DNA from: an uncultured Prevotellaceae bacterium
Lineage (GTDB): Bacteria > Bacteroidota > Bacteroidia > Bacteroidales > Bacteroidaceae
Direction of reading: 5' to 3'
DNA: 64,000 bases
Assembly (NCBI GenBank): GCA_902770635.1
Contig: CACXTX010000003.1
Coordinates: 1-64,000, forward strand
The notes under the pieces are model-generated. The model had not been told where the DNA came from. It was given only the letters and a program-made list of their open reading frames with translations, and did not search any database. Of this stretch, positions 47,961 to 57,603 are shown piece by piece; within the stretch, counting starts at the first letter, position 1; each line of letters opens with the position of its first letter. Position numbers and translations under genes: made by a program.

Positions 47961-48494
47961 ATGATTAGACTCTTATTTACTTTACTCTTTGTTGGAGCAA
48001 TAGCAGCAAAGGCACAGCCTGCCCCGCAGGACTTGGATGCCAAGTACGCAACGGAACTGGTAAAGGTGGGAACAAAAGCCCCAGACTTCAAGATGAAGAC
48101 TCCCGAGGGCAAGACCATACAATTGTCGAAATATGCCAAGGGAAAGACCGTGGTACTGGATTTCTGGGCTTCGTGGTGTCCTGACTGTAGAAAAGATGCC
48201 CCCGAGGTGGTAAGGATGTATGAAGCCTATCACCAGTATAGCATCGAATTCATCGGTGTTTCGATGGACACCGATGTTGAGGCATGGAAGAAAGCTATCG
48301 AGAAATATTGCATCAAGTACCCCCAGGTGAGCGAACTGAAGAAATTCAAGGAGACTGACATCTCCAAATCCTATGGTGTGAAGTGGATTCCCTCAATGGT
48401 GGTCGTTGGTCCTGATGGACAAGTAAAACTATCGACAGTGGTAATCGACAAGGTGGACAAGTATCTGAAAGAACTGGTTAAGCAACATCAATAA
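47961..48494 (+). CDS. TlpA-like periplasmic thioredoxin
   Basis: 177 aa. Signal peptide (about 1-19, ending AKAQ), then a TlpA/ResA-type thioredoxin fold with redox centre WASWCPDCRK and cis-Pro region KWIPSMVV. Probably reduces or isomerises disulfides in the periplasm, fed by a DsbD-like protein such as the one at 9087-11111. 11 bases before the next gene. Confidence 0.9.
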   Translation: MIRLLFTLLFVGAIAAKAQPAPQDLDAKYATELVKVGTKAPDFKMKTPEGKTIQLSKYAKGKTVVLDFWASWCPDCRKDAPEVVRMYEAYHQYSIEFIGVSMDTDVEAWKKAIEKYCIKYPQVSELKKFKETDISKSYGVKWIPSMVVVGPDGQVKLSTVVIDKVDKYLKELVKQHQ

Positions 48495-48505
48495 TTAAAG
48501 TATAT

Positions 48506-49342
48506 ATGAAGAAAATCATGACATTGGCATTGTTGGCAATGTGTTCGCTGACAATGATGGCACAAGAAGAGGTGTACAAGGCTGAGATGGATGCTCTCGA
48601 CGCACAGGGTGAGGCCATAGTCAAGCAATACAAGGAACTGATGAAGAAAGACCCCAATAGCGAGCAGCCTACAACGCGTGCCAAGATTACCGCATTCTCA
48701 CAGATGCTCGACTCAATCAGCAACCAGCAGGTACAGTTGATTCGTCGTATCGCGAAAGAGAACAAGAAGAACCAGATTCCCGTACCTTATATTAAAGACG
48801 CCATGTACGAGCTGGGCTATGAGGGACTGAAGGAGGTGCTTGACCCCAAGGCTGCCTACTACAACAATCCAGAACTGGCAAATGCCAAGAAGTTGCTAGC
48901 AGGCTTTGAGAAGCGTGCTCCTGGCAAGATGTTCCAGGAACTGACGATGAAGGATATGAGCGACAAAGATGTGAAGCTGAGCCAATGGGTGGGCAAAGGA
49001 CAGTATGTGCTGGTTGACTTCTGGGCTTCCTGGTGCGGTCCCTGTCGCAGGGAGATGCCTAACGTGATAGCCTGCTATGAGAAATTTCACCCGAAAGGCT
49101 TCGAGGTGGTTGGCGTTTCTTTCGATCAGAAGAAAGAGGCTTGGGTGAAGGCTGTTCAGCAAATGGGCATGTCGTGGCCTCAGATGAGTGACCTGAAGGG
49201 TTGGAAATGTGCTGCCAGCGATGTCTATGGAGTGGCTTCCATTCCAAGTAATGTACTGGTTGACCCGCAGGGCAAGATTATTGCGATGGACCTGCAAGGT
49301 TACGAGTTGGTGAAGAAACTCACGGAAATATACGGAGAATAA
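48506..49342 (+). CDS. Thioredoxin-family envelope protein with helical N-domain
   Basis: 278 aa. Signal peptide (about 1-19), about 110 residues of helical sequence rich in Lys/Glu/Gln, then a TlpA-type thioredoxin domain with WASWCGPCRRE (classic CGPC) and SIPSNVLVDP as the cis-Pro loop. Typical of Bacteroidetes envelope oxidoreductases that place an extra N-domain before the thioredoxin fold. Ends before a strong terminator. Confidence 0.9.
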   Translation: MKKIMTLALLAMCSLTMMAQEEVYKAEMDALDAQGEAIVKQYKELMKKDPNSEQPTTRAKITAFSQMLDSISNQQVQLIRRIAKENKKNQIPVPYIKDAMYELGYEGLKEVLDPKAAYYNNPELANAKKLLAGFEKRAPGKMFQELTMKDMSDKDVKLSQWVGKGQYVLVDFWASWCGPCRREMPNVIACYEKFHPKGFEVVGVSFDQKKEAWVKAVQQMGMSWPQMSDLKGWKCAASDVYGVASIPSNVLVDPQGKIIAMDLQGYELVKKLTEIYGE

Positions 49343-49348
49343 AAAAGA

Positions 49349-49381
49349 AGCAGCTGAGGTCAACCCTCAGCTGCTGTTTTT
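49349..49381 (+). terminator. Terminator after the thioredoxin genes
   Basis: AGCAGCTGAGG (49349-49359) / CCTCAGCTGCT (49365-49375) followed by GTTTTT. Its 3' arm is also the last coding part of the convergent lpd gene (stop 49360-49362). Confidence 0.85.
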
Positions 49382-50589
49382 AGTACCTCACTCAAGGTGG
49401 GGTGGATGTGCACCATATCGCGCAACTGAGCGAGTGTGGTATCACGACACATCAGTACGCTGACCTCTTGAACCAGGTCGGCTGCATGAGCACCAAAGGC
49501 GTGACAACCCAACAGGCGACCCTCTGTATCAGCAAAGAGTTTCAGCAATCCTTCTGTTTCATTCATAGCCAACGCTTTTCCGTTGGCTCGCCAGAACGAC
49601 TTGCGACACTGATAGGCTATGCCGTCGGCCTTCAACTGGTCTTCGCTGGGTCCTACGCAGGCAGCCTCCGGTTCCGTAAAGATAGCCGCAGGCATGATGT
49701 CGAAACGGATGCCGTCGGTTTTTCCAACGATCTGATTGACTACCCTCATAGCCTGCATCTCAGCAGCATGAGCTAACATCTGACACCCGTTGACATCGCC
49801 AATAGCATAGATATTCGCTGCACAGCGATAGTTCTCGTCAACAGGAATAGTACCATTGGGAGATAGGGTAATGCCTGCAGCCTCAACGTTCAGTCCTTCC
49901 GTATTCGCCTTACGACCGGTAGCTATCAGGATAGCATCAGCATCCAAGTCGGCTACTTTCTGGACAGCCGTCTTCATCTTAAACACGATGCCTCGCTTTT
50001 CCAACAGTTTACGCAGTCGCTTGGCAACATCACTGTCGAGCATGGGCAAGCACTCCTTGAGGAACTCGATGACCGTGACCTCCGTGCCAAAGCGTTGGAA
50101 AACGGAGGCGAACTCCATACCAATGACGCCGGCACCAATGATGCAAAGGCGTTTCGGTTGAGTGGAAAGCTGGAGGAGTTCGGTACTGGTCATCACGCGA
50201 GGGTCGCTGATGTCCTCAATGGGAGGCATCTTGGCACTGCTGCCTGTAGCAATGATGATGTTTTTGGCTGCGACGGAATCGCTGCCCACACGAACAGTGT
50301 TGGCATCCACAAATTCGGCATGACCACGAAGCAGGGTGATGTTAGGCTGAGAAAGAATAGCCTCTACCCCACTCCGCAACTGTGCCACCACCTGTTGCTG
50401 ACGTTCGAAAGCCTCAGCAAACGAAGCGCTATGAACATAGGTCTTAGTAGGAATGCACCCACGATTCAGACAGGTGCCTCCTACCTCGTCCTGTTCCACA
50501 ATGACCACCTGCAAACCCTCGTGGGCAGCATACTCCGCAGCACGATAGCCACCGGGGCCAGCACCTATGATAACAAGGTCAGTATTCAT
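49360..50589 (-). CDS. lpd: Dihydrolipoyl dehydrogenase of the glycine cleavage operon
   Basis: 409 aa, about 50 residues shorter than usual E3 proteins. FAD-binding GAGPGGYRAAEYAA, redox GGTCLNRGCIPTK (Cys40, Cys45), NAD-binding GAGVIGMEFASVF and C-terminal HIHPTLSEVLKTAAEG with the catalytic His-Glu pair; the shortening lies in the middle domains. Re-oxidises dihydrolipoyl-GcvH. The terminator of the opposing gene overlaps its last codons. Confidence 0.9.
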   Translation of the reverse strand: MNTDLVIIGAGPGGYRAAEYAAHEGLQVVIVEQDEVGGTCLNRGCIPTKTYVHSASFAEAFERQQQVVAQLRSGVEAILSQPNITLLRGHAEFVDANTVRVGSDSVAAKNIIIATGSSAKMPPIEDISDPRVMTSTELLQLSTQPKRLCIIGAGVIGMEFASVFQRFGTEVTVIEFLKECLPMLDSDVAKRLRKLLEKRGIVFKMKTAVQKVADLDADAILIATGRKANTEGLNVEAAGITLSPNGTIPVDENYRCAANIYAIGDVNGCQMLAHAAEMQAMRVVNQIVGKTDGIRFDIMPAAIFTEPEAACVGPSEDQLKADGIAYQCRKSFWRANGKALAMNETEGLLKLFADTEGRLLGCHAFGAHAADLVQEVSVLMCRDTTLAQLRDMVHIHPTLSEVLKTAAEG

Positions 50590-50624
50590 AATTAGAAATT
50601 AGTAATTAGTAATTAGTAATTATG
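50590..50624. repeat. Five heptamers between gcvPB and lpd
   Basis: AATTAGA, AATTAGT three times, AATTATG: fills the entire 36-bp gap between the gcvPB stop and the lpd start. Confidence 0.9.
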
Positions 50625-50625
50625 A

Positions 50626-52035
50626 TTACTCTGCTTGCATTTGACGGAACGTCACAATAGGATGCTTAGCAGCCAACACATCGTCCACACGACCAATAGG
50701 CGTATTGTGAGGAGCTGTCTTCACCAAATCCGGATCGTTCTTAGCCTCCTCAGCAATCTGACGCATCACGGCAATGAAACCGTCAATCGTGTCACGCGAC
50801 TCATTCTCCGTAGGTTCAATCATGAGGGACTCATGGAACAACAACGGAAAATAAATGGTGGGTGCATGATAGCCGTAGTCCAACAGGCGCTTGGCCACAT
50901 CCATGGTGGTGACACCCGTTGACTTGTCCTTCAGTCCGTCGAACACAAACTCATGACAGCAGAGTCCATCAATAGGCAGTTCATAGACATCCTTCAACGA
51001 CTCCTTGATATAGTTGGCATTCAGCGTGGCCAGCGGACCTACCTCCTTCACATGGTCGCGACCCAGCGTGGCAATATAGGCTAAGGCACGCAACATCACA
51101 GCAAAGTTGCCGTGATAGGGCGACACCATAGGGAAGAATTCCTGCAAGCCCTCACGGACACCCACCGGACCACTGCCAGGGCCTCCACCTCCATGAGGTG
51201 TAGAGAACGTCTTGTGAAGATTGATGTGCATCACGTCGAAACCCATATCGCCAGGACGGCAAACGCCCAGCATAGGATTCAGGTTGGCGCCATCATAATA
51301 CATCAGTCCACCACAATCATGGATGAGTTTAGCAATCTCAGGAATCTGACACTCAAAGAGTCCCAGCGTATTGGGATTGGTCATCATCATCGCTGCAATG
51401 TTGGGACCTTCCAGTTCAACCAACCTTTTCAAATCAGCCAAATCTACCTGACCATTTGTCTGAGATTTCACCTCGATAATATCCAACCCACAGACAGCGG
51501 CAGAGGCAGGATTAGTACCATGTGCCGAGTCAGGAACAATCACCTTTTTGCGCTTCTCGTCTCCACGCGAACGATGATAGTTATCAATAACCATCAAGCC
51601 CGTCAGCTCACCATGAGCACCAGCATAGGGCTTGAAGGTGAAATGAGCAAGGCCCGTCAGTTCACACAAGGAATTCTCCAACCATAGCATGGCAGCTCGG
51701 GCACCTTCTACGGTGTGATCGGGCTGCAACGGGTGCAGATTCTGGAAAGCTGGCAAGGCTGCAACCTCCTCATTAATCTTGGGATTATACTTCATGGTGC
51801 AGGAACCTAAGGGATAGAATCCGTTGTCCACACCGAAGTTGTTCTGCGAGAGATTGGTATAGTGGCGCACTACCGTCATCTCGTCGCACTCAGGAAGTTG
51901 GGGTTGTTCCTGACGACAAACTGAGGCAGGCAGTTCGCTCAGCTTATGAGCATACTTGTTCTGAGGCAGACTGTAGCCCCTGCGACCCTCCTTGGAGAGT
52001 TCGAAAATCAAATTTCCATATAGTCGATTATTCAT
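50626..52035 (-). CDS. gcvPB: Glycine dehydrogenase (decarboxylating) subunit 2
   Basis: 469 aa, the C-terminal half of the split P-protein. PLP lysine in NLHKTFSTPHGGGGPGSGPVG, and the DSAHGTNPASAA and GGLMYYDGANLN blocks. Together with GcvPA decarboxylates glycine onto lipoyl-GcvH. ATGA overlap with gcvPA. Confidence 0.96.
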   Translation of the reverse strand: MNNRLYGNLIFELSKEGRRGYSLPQNKYAHKLSELPASVCRQEQPQLPECDEMTVVRHYTNLSQNNFGVDNGFYPLGSCTMKYNPKINEEVAALPAFQNLHPLQPDHTVEGARAAMLWLENSLCELTGLAHFTFKPYAGAHGELTGLMVIDNYHRSRGDEKRKKVIVPDSAHGTNPASAAVCGLDIIEVKSQTNGQVDLADLKRLVELEGPNIAAMMMTNPNTLGLFECQIPEIAKLIHDCGGLMYYDGANLNPMLGVCRPGDMGFDVMHINLHKTFSTPHGGGGPGSGPVGVREGLQEFFPMVSPYHGNFAVMLRALAYIATLGRDHVKEVGPLATLNANYIKESLKDVYELPIDGLCCHEFVFDGLKDKSTGVTTMDVAKRLLDYGYHAPTIYFPLLFHESLMIEPTENESRDTIDGFIAVMRQIAEEAKNDPDLVKTAPHNTPIGRVDDVLAAKHPIVTFRQMQAE

Positions 52036-53345
52036 AAGGCTGCAATCTTTACAAGTTTATCCATTTCCTCTTTCGTACGTTGCTCAGTGACAGCAAAGAG
52101 GAAGCCTTCTTCGAAGCAGATACCACCCAAAATACCCTCGTCAATGAAACGCTGGTATAAAGTCTTACTGTCGCCATCATACTTTACATAGAACTCATTG
52201 AAGAAAGGCTTATCGTAAGCCAACTGGAATCGTCCAGTCTTCAATAGTTCGTCACATAGATAGTGAGCACCACCATAACTCAGTTCGGCAGCCTCACGGA
52301 GTCCTTCACGTCCCATCAATGCCATATACATCGTAACATGCAAGGCCATCAGCGACTGGTTGGAACAAATGTTCGACGTAGCCTTCTGACGTCGGATATG
52401 CTGCTCGCGAGCCTGTAAAGTCAACACAAAGGCACGCTGTCCGCGGTTGTCCAGCGTCTTACCGACAATACGTCCAGGCATCTTACGAATCAACTTCTCT
52501 GTACAACACATATAACCCACATAAGGACCACCATAGGACATCGGAATGCCTAAGGACTGACCATCGCCTACCGCAATGTCGGCGCCCCACTCTCCAGGTG
52601 TCTTCAATACTGCTAGGTCGGAAGCCACACTGTCCATAATGAATAGTGCTTTCTGCTCATGACAAGCCTCTGCAAAACCTGTAAAATCTTCCACAATGCC
52701 ATAGACATTTGGTTGCTGTACAATGACACCAGCCACGCCTCCTTGCGCCAGACGCTCTTTAACGTCGTCCAGACAAGTAGCACCATCCCTAACAGGCAGC
52801 GACTCCAATTCAATGCCATGATGCAGGGCATAAGTCTTCAGCACTTGACAAGTCAGGGGATTGGATGCTCCCGCAACCAGCACCTTGTTCTGTTTCTTAC
52901 CAGCAGCCACAGCCATCATCATAGCCTCAGCAACAGCCGTAGTACCGTCGTACATCGAGGCATTAGAGATGTCCATGCCTGTCAGTTCGGCCATCATCGA
53001 CTGATACTCGAAAATGTAATGAAGGGTTCCCTGCGATATTTCTGCCTGATAGGGCGTATAACTGGTCAGGAACTCAGAACGAGACAACAAACTAGGGATA
53101 GCGGATGGAGTGTAGTGGTCGTAGACACCCATACCTGCAAAACAGGTCAGTGGACGATTCTTTGAGCCCAGCAGTTGGAAAGCCTGACGAACCTCCAACT
53201 CGCTGACACCTGGGAGCAGGTCGTAGTCCTTGCGGAAACGGATGTTTTCCGGAATTTCCGAAAAGAGCTCGTCGAGCGACTTTATTCCCACCTTTTCCAT
53301 CATCACCCGCAGGTCGTCGTCAGTATGAGGAAAGTATTTAAACAT
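52032..53345 (-). CDS. gcvPA: Glycine dehydrogenase (decarboxylating) subunit 1
   Basis: 437 aa, the N-terminal half of the split P-protein (SMYDGTTAVAEAMMMA, SLGIPMSYGGPYVGYM, RTKEEMDKLVKIA). The split form is typical of Bacteroidetes and Firmicutes. Starts 34 bases after gcvH. Confidence 0.96.
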   Translation of the reverse strand: MFKYFPHTDDDLRVMMEKVGIKSLDELFSEIPENIRFRKDYDLLPGVSELEVRQAFQLLGSKNRPLTCFAGMGVYDHYTPSAIPSLLSRSEFLTSYTPYQAEISQGTLHYIFEYQSMMAELTGMDISNASMYDGTTAVAEAMMMAVAAGKKQNKVLVAGASNPLTCQVLKTYALHHGIELESLPVRDGATCLDDVKERLAQGGVAGVIVQQPNVYGIVEDFTGFAEACHEQKALFIMDSVASDLAVLKTPGEWGADIAVGDGQSLGIPMSYGGPYVGYMCCTEKLIRKMPGRIVGKTLDNRGQRAFVLTLQAREQHIRRQKATSNICSNQSLMALHVTMYMALMGREGLREAAELSYGGAHYLCDELLKTGRFQLAYDKPFFNEFYVKYDGDSKTLYQRFIDEGILGGICFEEGFLFAVTEQRTKEEMDKLVKIAAL

Positions 53346-53378
53346 TATTATTTATAGACAATAGAATGAAACATCAAA

Positions 53379-53759
53379 TTACTTGTTGCAGAACTCAGAA
53401 TAGGCAGCAGCATCCATTAGGTTGTCTAACTCGCTCTTGTCAGATAGCTCCACCTTGATAATCCAATTCTCGTAAGCATCTGCATTAATTTGTTCAGGCT
53501 CATCTTCCAAGGTCTCATTGACCTCGATAACAACACCAGAAACAGGCGAAATCAGGTCTGATGCAGCCTTGACGCTCTCCACTGCACCAAACTCCTCACC
53601 AGCAGTAACCTCATCGTCCACGTCTGGCATATCGACATAAACCACATTGCCCAGTGCGTGCTGAGCATAGTCAGTAATACCTACGTAGCCGATATTACCC
53701 TCAACTTTCACATACTCATGCGACTCTGCATAATAGAGTCCTTCTAAAACCTTTGCCAT
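53379..53759 (-). CDS. gcvH: Glycine cleavage system H protein
   Basis: 126 aa lipoyl-domain protein; the lipoylated lysine is Lys64 in AVESVKAASDL. Shuttles aminomethyl and reducing equivalents between P, T and L proteins. The lipoate ligase needed to modify it is encoded at the head of the same operon. Confidence 0.97.
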   Translation of the reverse strand: MAKVLEGLYYAESHEYVKVEGNIGYVGITDYAQHALGNVVYVDMPDVDDEVTAGEEFGAVESVKAASDLISPVSGVVIEVNETLEDEPEQINADAYENWIIKVELSDKSELDNLMDAAAYSEFCNK

Positions 53760-53764
53760 AGTTC

Positions 53765-53778
53765 TTAATTATTAATTA
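53765..53778. repeat. Two heptamers after gcvT
   Basis: TTAATTA twice (53765-53778), just before the gcvT stop on the minus strand; the shortest clear member of the family here. Confidence 0.55.
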
Positions 53779-53781
53779 TAG

Positions 53782-54861
53782 TTATTTTTTATAATGTTTG
53801 TCGTAAAAACGTTTCTTACAAACTGTGCCTGGGAAAGTTTTCTTGCGGATTTGAATTTCCACTTCCGTTCCTAGTGTAGCACAGTTGGCATCCACCAGTG
53901 CCATGCAGACACTTTTATCGGTTGAGATGGTGTGATAGCCTGTGGTGACCTCGCCAACCTGCTGACCATCTTTCAGCACGGCATAGCCATGACGAGGAAT
54001 CGCCTTGTCTGCCAGTTCGATGCCCACCAGTTTCTTAGGAGCACCCTCGGCCTTCTGCTTGGCCAGTGCTTCCTTACCAATAAACTCGTCCTTGTCGAGC
54101 TTGACAAAGATGCCCAACCCTGCCATGATAGGTGTGATGTCCTGTGAAAGTTCGTCACCATACAGAGGCAATCCCACCTCAAAGCGCAGGGTATCACGAC
54201 AACCCAATCCACAGGGTTTACAACGACCGGAAGCTATCAGTTTGTCCCAGCACTCGTTGATATAGGCAGCATCTGCATAAATCTCAAAGCCGTCCTCACC
54301 AGTATATCCCGTGCGCGAAACGATGACTTTGCCAATGGTCTTGAAGGTATAGAACGTCAATTCCTTGCAAGCTATGCCCAGCACTTCCTCCATTACAGCC
54401 TCAGCATGAGGTCCCTGAACAGCCAACTCACCATAAAGGTCACTCTGATGGTTCAAAGTTACCTGGTACCCCTTAGCCTGTTCCTGTATCCAGGCCCAGT
54501 CTTTGTCGATATTAGAAGCATTGATGACGAGAAAGAAGCTGTCGGAGTCCATCTTATAGACTAACAAGTCGTCGACAACGCCTCCGTTCTCATAGCACAT
54601 CATACCATAGAGGATTTTTCCATTAGGCATCTGCCTTACATCGTTCGTAAAGATATGGTTCACATAGCGCTCTGCATCAGGACCGCTGATGAGCACCTCG
54701 CCCATGTGACTGACATCGAAAACACCGCACGCTTGGCGTACAGCCTGATGTTCATCTACAATGTTTGTGTACTGGATAGGCATGTCGAAACCTCCAAAGG
54801 GAGAGATCAGTGCACCCAGTGCCACGTGCTTGTCATAGAGACAGGTTTTCTTGTTTTCCAT
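53782..54861 (-). CDS. gcvT: Aminomethyltransferase (glycine cleavage T protein)
   Basis: 359 aa from ATG 54861; the frame extending to 54918 overlaps lplA and is not used. Folate-binding fold with PFGGFDMPIQY, VFDVSHMGE, and RTGYTGEDGFEIY; closing region GTEVEIQIRKK. Transfers the methylene group to tetrahydrofolate. Fourteen bases after lplA. Confidence 0.95.
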   Translation of the reverse strand: MENKKTCLYDKHVALGALISPFGGFDMPIQYTNIVDEHQAVRQACGVFDVSHMGEVLISGPDAERYVNHIFTNDVRQMPNGKILYGMMCYENGGVVDDLLVYKMDSDSFFLVINASNIDKDWAWIQEQAKGYQVTLNHQSDLYGELAVQGPHAEAVMEEVLGIACKELTFYTFKTIGKVIVSRTGYTGEDGFEIYADAAYINECWDKLIASGRCKPCGLGCRDTLRFEVGLPLYGDELSQDITPIMAGLGIFVKLDKDEFIGKEALAKQKAEGAPKKLVGIELADKAIPRHGYAVLKDGQQVGEVTTGYHTISTDKSVCMALVDANCATLGTEVEIQIRKKTFPGTVCKKRFYDKHYKK

Positions 54862-54874
54862 TTTATATACAATA

Positions 54875-55585
54875 TTATAGTTTATTGATAAATTCCTTGC
54901 GCAGATATTCTTGCTCAAGACGTTCTATTTCACCCACCTCACAGGGTGTGAGCGTCGTTTCGTCGCTGCATAGAGTTTGTCGGATAAGCGTCTTCACCTC
55001 CTCTATCGACAAAGACACATGGTCTTTCAGCAAGGTAATGCGCTGACGAACACTTTGGATGCCCTTCGACTGGAGCTTCTCCTGACTCGGAGTGATGGAT
55101 TGCAGCATGTGCTCCATATTGGTATCATAGAGTAGCGTGCTATGCACGATGTTACGTCCTTCAATATGATAGCAAGCCGTACCGCTAACCTTCTTGTCAC
55201 CTATCAGTATATCATTATGACGAGTACCGACAGCCTCCACACCCATTCGCCGCATCACCAACAGTATCATCTGGATGAAACGGTTGAAAGCAATCCCAAC
55301 GCTGTCGCCTTTAGAAATATACGACAACATGACATTATCAGCATCGGCATACACACAACCACCTCCACTCTTACGGCGATATACCTGTATATGATGTGTC
55401 CGACAGTAAGCCAGGTTCACCTCATTTTCTATTATCTGGTTGCGCCCGAAAATCACACTGGGCTCCACTTGCCACATGAAAAAGCAGTCGTCTGTATCCA
55501 TATGACGAGCCACGTACTCTTCCATGGCCAGATAGAACGACAGACCTCTGACTTCGTGTGCCTCAGGCAAATTGATATATTGCAT
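54875..55585 (-). CDS. lplA: Lipoate-protein ligase A
   Basis: 236 aa. RRKSGGGCVYAD and GTRHNDILIGDKKVSGTA are the lipoate/AMP-binding motifs of LplA. Attaches lipoate to GcvH (Lys64). Placing it first in the glycine cleavage operon couples carrier modification with enzyme supply. Confidence 0.93.
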   Translation of the reverse strand: MQYINLPEAHEVRGLSFYLAMEEYVARHMDTDDCFFMWQVEPSVIFGRNQIIENEVNLAYCRTHHIQVYRRKSGGGCVYADADNVMLSYISKGDSVGIAFNRFIQMILLVMRRMGVEAVGTRHNDILIGDKKVSGTACYHIEGRNIVHSTLLYDTNMEHMLQSITPSQEKLQSKGIQSVRQRITLLKDHVSLSIEEVKTLIRQTLCSDETTLTPCEVGEIERLEQEYLRKEFINKL

Positions 55586-55619
55586 TCGTTATTAATAGCG
55601 TAAACGTTCAGATTTTGTG

Positions 55620-55650
55620 CAAATTTATAAAGTTTTTATGTAATTCGCAA
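55620..55650 (-). promoter_or_regulatory. Promoter of the glycine cleavage operon
   Basis: Minus-strand TAAATTTG (plus CAAATTTA 55620-55627) with TTG (plus CAA 55648-55650) 20 bases upstream. No glycine-riboswitch-like tandem motif is evident in the 35-base leader. Confidence 0.7.
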
Positions 55651-55690
55651 GGATTTCTTGATTTTATTTTGCAGTTTAACTGATTTACTG

Positions 55691-55698
55691 TATCTTTG
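55691..55698 (+). promoter_or_regulatory. -7 element of dxs-trkA-trkH
   Basis: TATCTTTG, 40 bases before ATG 55738. It overlaps the TTG at 55696 that would start a longer frame. Confidence 0.65.
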
Positions 55699-55737
55699 CA
55701 TCAAAAATTAATAGGAAATATCTTGGAAACATCAGAA

Positions 55738-57603
55738 ATGGGATTGTTAACCCAAATAAAATATCCGTCAGATTTACGCAAGTTGAGTGTCGACCAACTG
55801 CCTGAGGTTTGTCAAGAGTTACGCGAGGATATCGTAAAAGAGCTATCCGTCAACCCTGGCCATTTAGCCTCCAGTCTTGGCGTAGCAGAAATCACGGTAG
55901 CCTTACACTATGTCTATGACACCCCAGAGGACCGCATCGTATGGGACGTAGGGCATCAGGCTTATGGACACAAGATCCTGACAGGTCGACGCGAACAGTT
56001 CTGTACCAACCGCAAGTTGGGCGGTATCCGTCCCTTCCCCTCTCCTTTAGAGAGTGAATATGACACTTTTGCCTGCGGACATGCCTCTAACAGCATATCC
56101 GCAGCCCTTGGTATGGCGGTTGCTGCTAAGTTGGAGGGCAAAGAAAATCGCCATGTGGTAGCAGTCATTGGCGACGGTGCCATGAGTGGTGGACTGGCTT
56201 TTGAAGGACTTAACAATGTCTCTTCAAGCCCTAATAACCTGCTGATTATCCTTAACGATAACAATATGTCGATTGACCGTTCAGTAGGTGGTATGAAACA
56301 GTACTTACTGGGGTTGAACACGAATAAGACGTATAATGCCATCAAATTCCGCACCACCCGCTGGCTGTACAGCAAGGGAATGATGAACGACGACCGCAAG
56401 AAGGGCATCCAACGCCTGTCGAATGCTATCAAGAGTGCCATTGCCCACCAGCAGAACATCTTCGACGGCATGGACATCCGCTACTTTGGTCCCTTCGACG
56501 GACACAACGTCAAGGAATTGGTACGCATCCTGCGAGCCATCAAGGACATGCAAGGACCAAAACTGCTCCACCTGCATACCCAGAAAGGTCATGGCTATGC
56601 TCCTGCCGAGAAGGATGTCACCACATGGCATGCCCCTGGCAAGTTTGACCCAGAGACGGGTGAGCGTATCGTGGACAATGATCCCAACAAGCCCCAAAAA
56701 TTCCAGGACATATTCGGACACACCCTGTTGGAACTGGCTGAACAAAATCCTAAGATTGTAGGTGTAACCCCTGCTATGCCAACAGGCTGTTCGATGAATA
56801 TCATGATGAAGGCCATGCCTGAGCGCACCTTTGACGTGGGTATTGCCGAGGGGCATGCCGTCACCTTCTCAGGAGGTATGGCAAAAGACGGGTTGATACC
56901 TTTCTGCAATATCTACAGCGCCTTCTCGCAGCGTGCCTATGACAACATCATCCACGATGTGGCATTGTTGAACCTCCATGTCGTATTCTGCTGGGACCGT
57001 GCCGGTCTGGTAGGCGAAGATGGTCCTACCCATCATGGTGCCTTCGACATGGCAGCCCTGCGCTCCATTCCCAACCTTACCATCTGCTCACCCATGGACG
57101 AGCATGAGTTACGTAAGTTGATGTACACTGCCCAGTTGCCTGACAAGGGTCCCTTTGTCATCCGCTACCCACGTGGTGGTGGCGTATTGCTTGACTGGCG
57201 CTGTCCCTTCGAGGAAATCAAGGTAGGCACAGGTCGCAAGATGTGCGACGGTGAAGGTGTTGCCGTCCTCTCCATAGGAGCCATTGGCAACAAGGCAAGA
57301 AAGGCCGCCATGGCAACAGGAGTCGCCCATTACGACATGCGATTCCTGAAACCGTTGGACGAAGACATTCTCCAGGAGGTAGCACAGAAATACAAGAAGA
57401 TTGTCACGGTGGAAAACGGAGTCCGTATCGGAGGACTGGGTTCTGCAGTTATGGAATGGATGTGCGACCACGACTATACTCCCGTTATCAAGCGTCTGGG
57501 ACTGCCTGACCAGTTTGTAGAACATGGCACGGTGGCTGAACTCCAGAAGATAGTGGGCATTGACACCGAAAGCATCAAAAAGACTATACTCGGACTGCTA
57601 TGA
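55738..57603 (+). CDS. dxs: 1-deoxy-D-xylulose-5-phosphate synthase
   Basis: 621 aa, normal. Thiamine-diphosphate site [28 protein letters not shown], transketolase-type glutamate and [13 protein letters not shown]-terminal transketolase domain. First step of the MEP isoprenoid route. Followed by trkA with ATGA overlap, so the operon mixes isoprenoid and potassium functions. Confidence 0.95.
   Translation: MGLLTQIKYPSDLRKLSVDQLPEVCQELREDIVKELSVNPGHLASSLGVAEITVALHYVYDTPEDRIVWDVGHQAYGHKILTGRREQFCTNRKLGGIRPFPSPLESEYDTFACGHASNSISAALGMAVAAKLEGKENRHVVAVIGDGAMSGGLAFEGLNNVSSSPNNLLIILNDNNMSIDRSVGGMKQYLLGLNTNKTYNAIKFRTTRWLYSKGMMNDDRKKGIQRLSNAIKSAIAHQQNIFDGMDIRYFGPFDGHNVKELVRILRAIKDMQGPKLLHLHTQKGHGYAPAEKDVTTWHAPGKFDPETGERIVDNDPNKPQKFQDIFGHTLLELAEQNPKIVGVTPAMPTGCSMNIMMKAMPERTFDVGIAEGHAVTFSGGMAKDGLIPFCNIYSAFSQRAYDNIIHDVALLNLHVVFCWDRAGLVGEDGPTHHGAFDMAALRSIPNLTICSPMDEHELRKLMYTAQLPDKGPFVIRYPRGGGVLLDWRCPFEEIKVGTGRKMCDGEGVAVLSIGAIGNKARKAAMATGVAHYDMRFLKPLDEDILQEVAQKYKKIVTVENGVRIGGLGSAVMEWMCDHDYTPVIKRLGLPDQFVEHGTVAELQKIVGIDTESIKKTILGLL

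Noticed and set aside
55586..55737. Glycine riboswitch for the gcv operon
   Set aside because: The leader before lplA is only about 30 bases from the promoter, too short for a tandem glycine aptamer.
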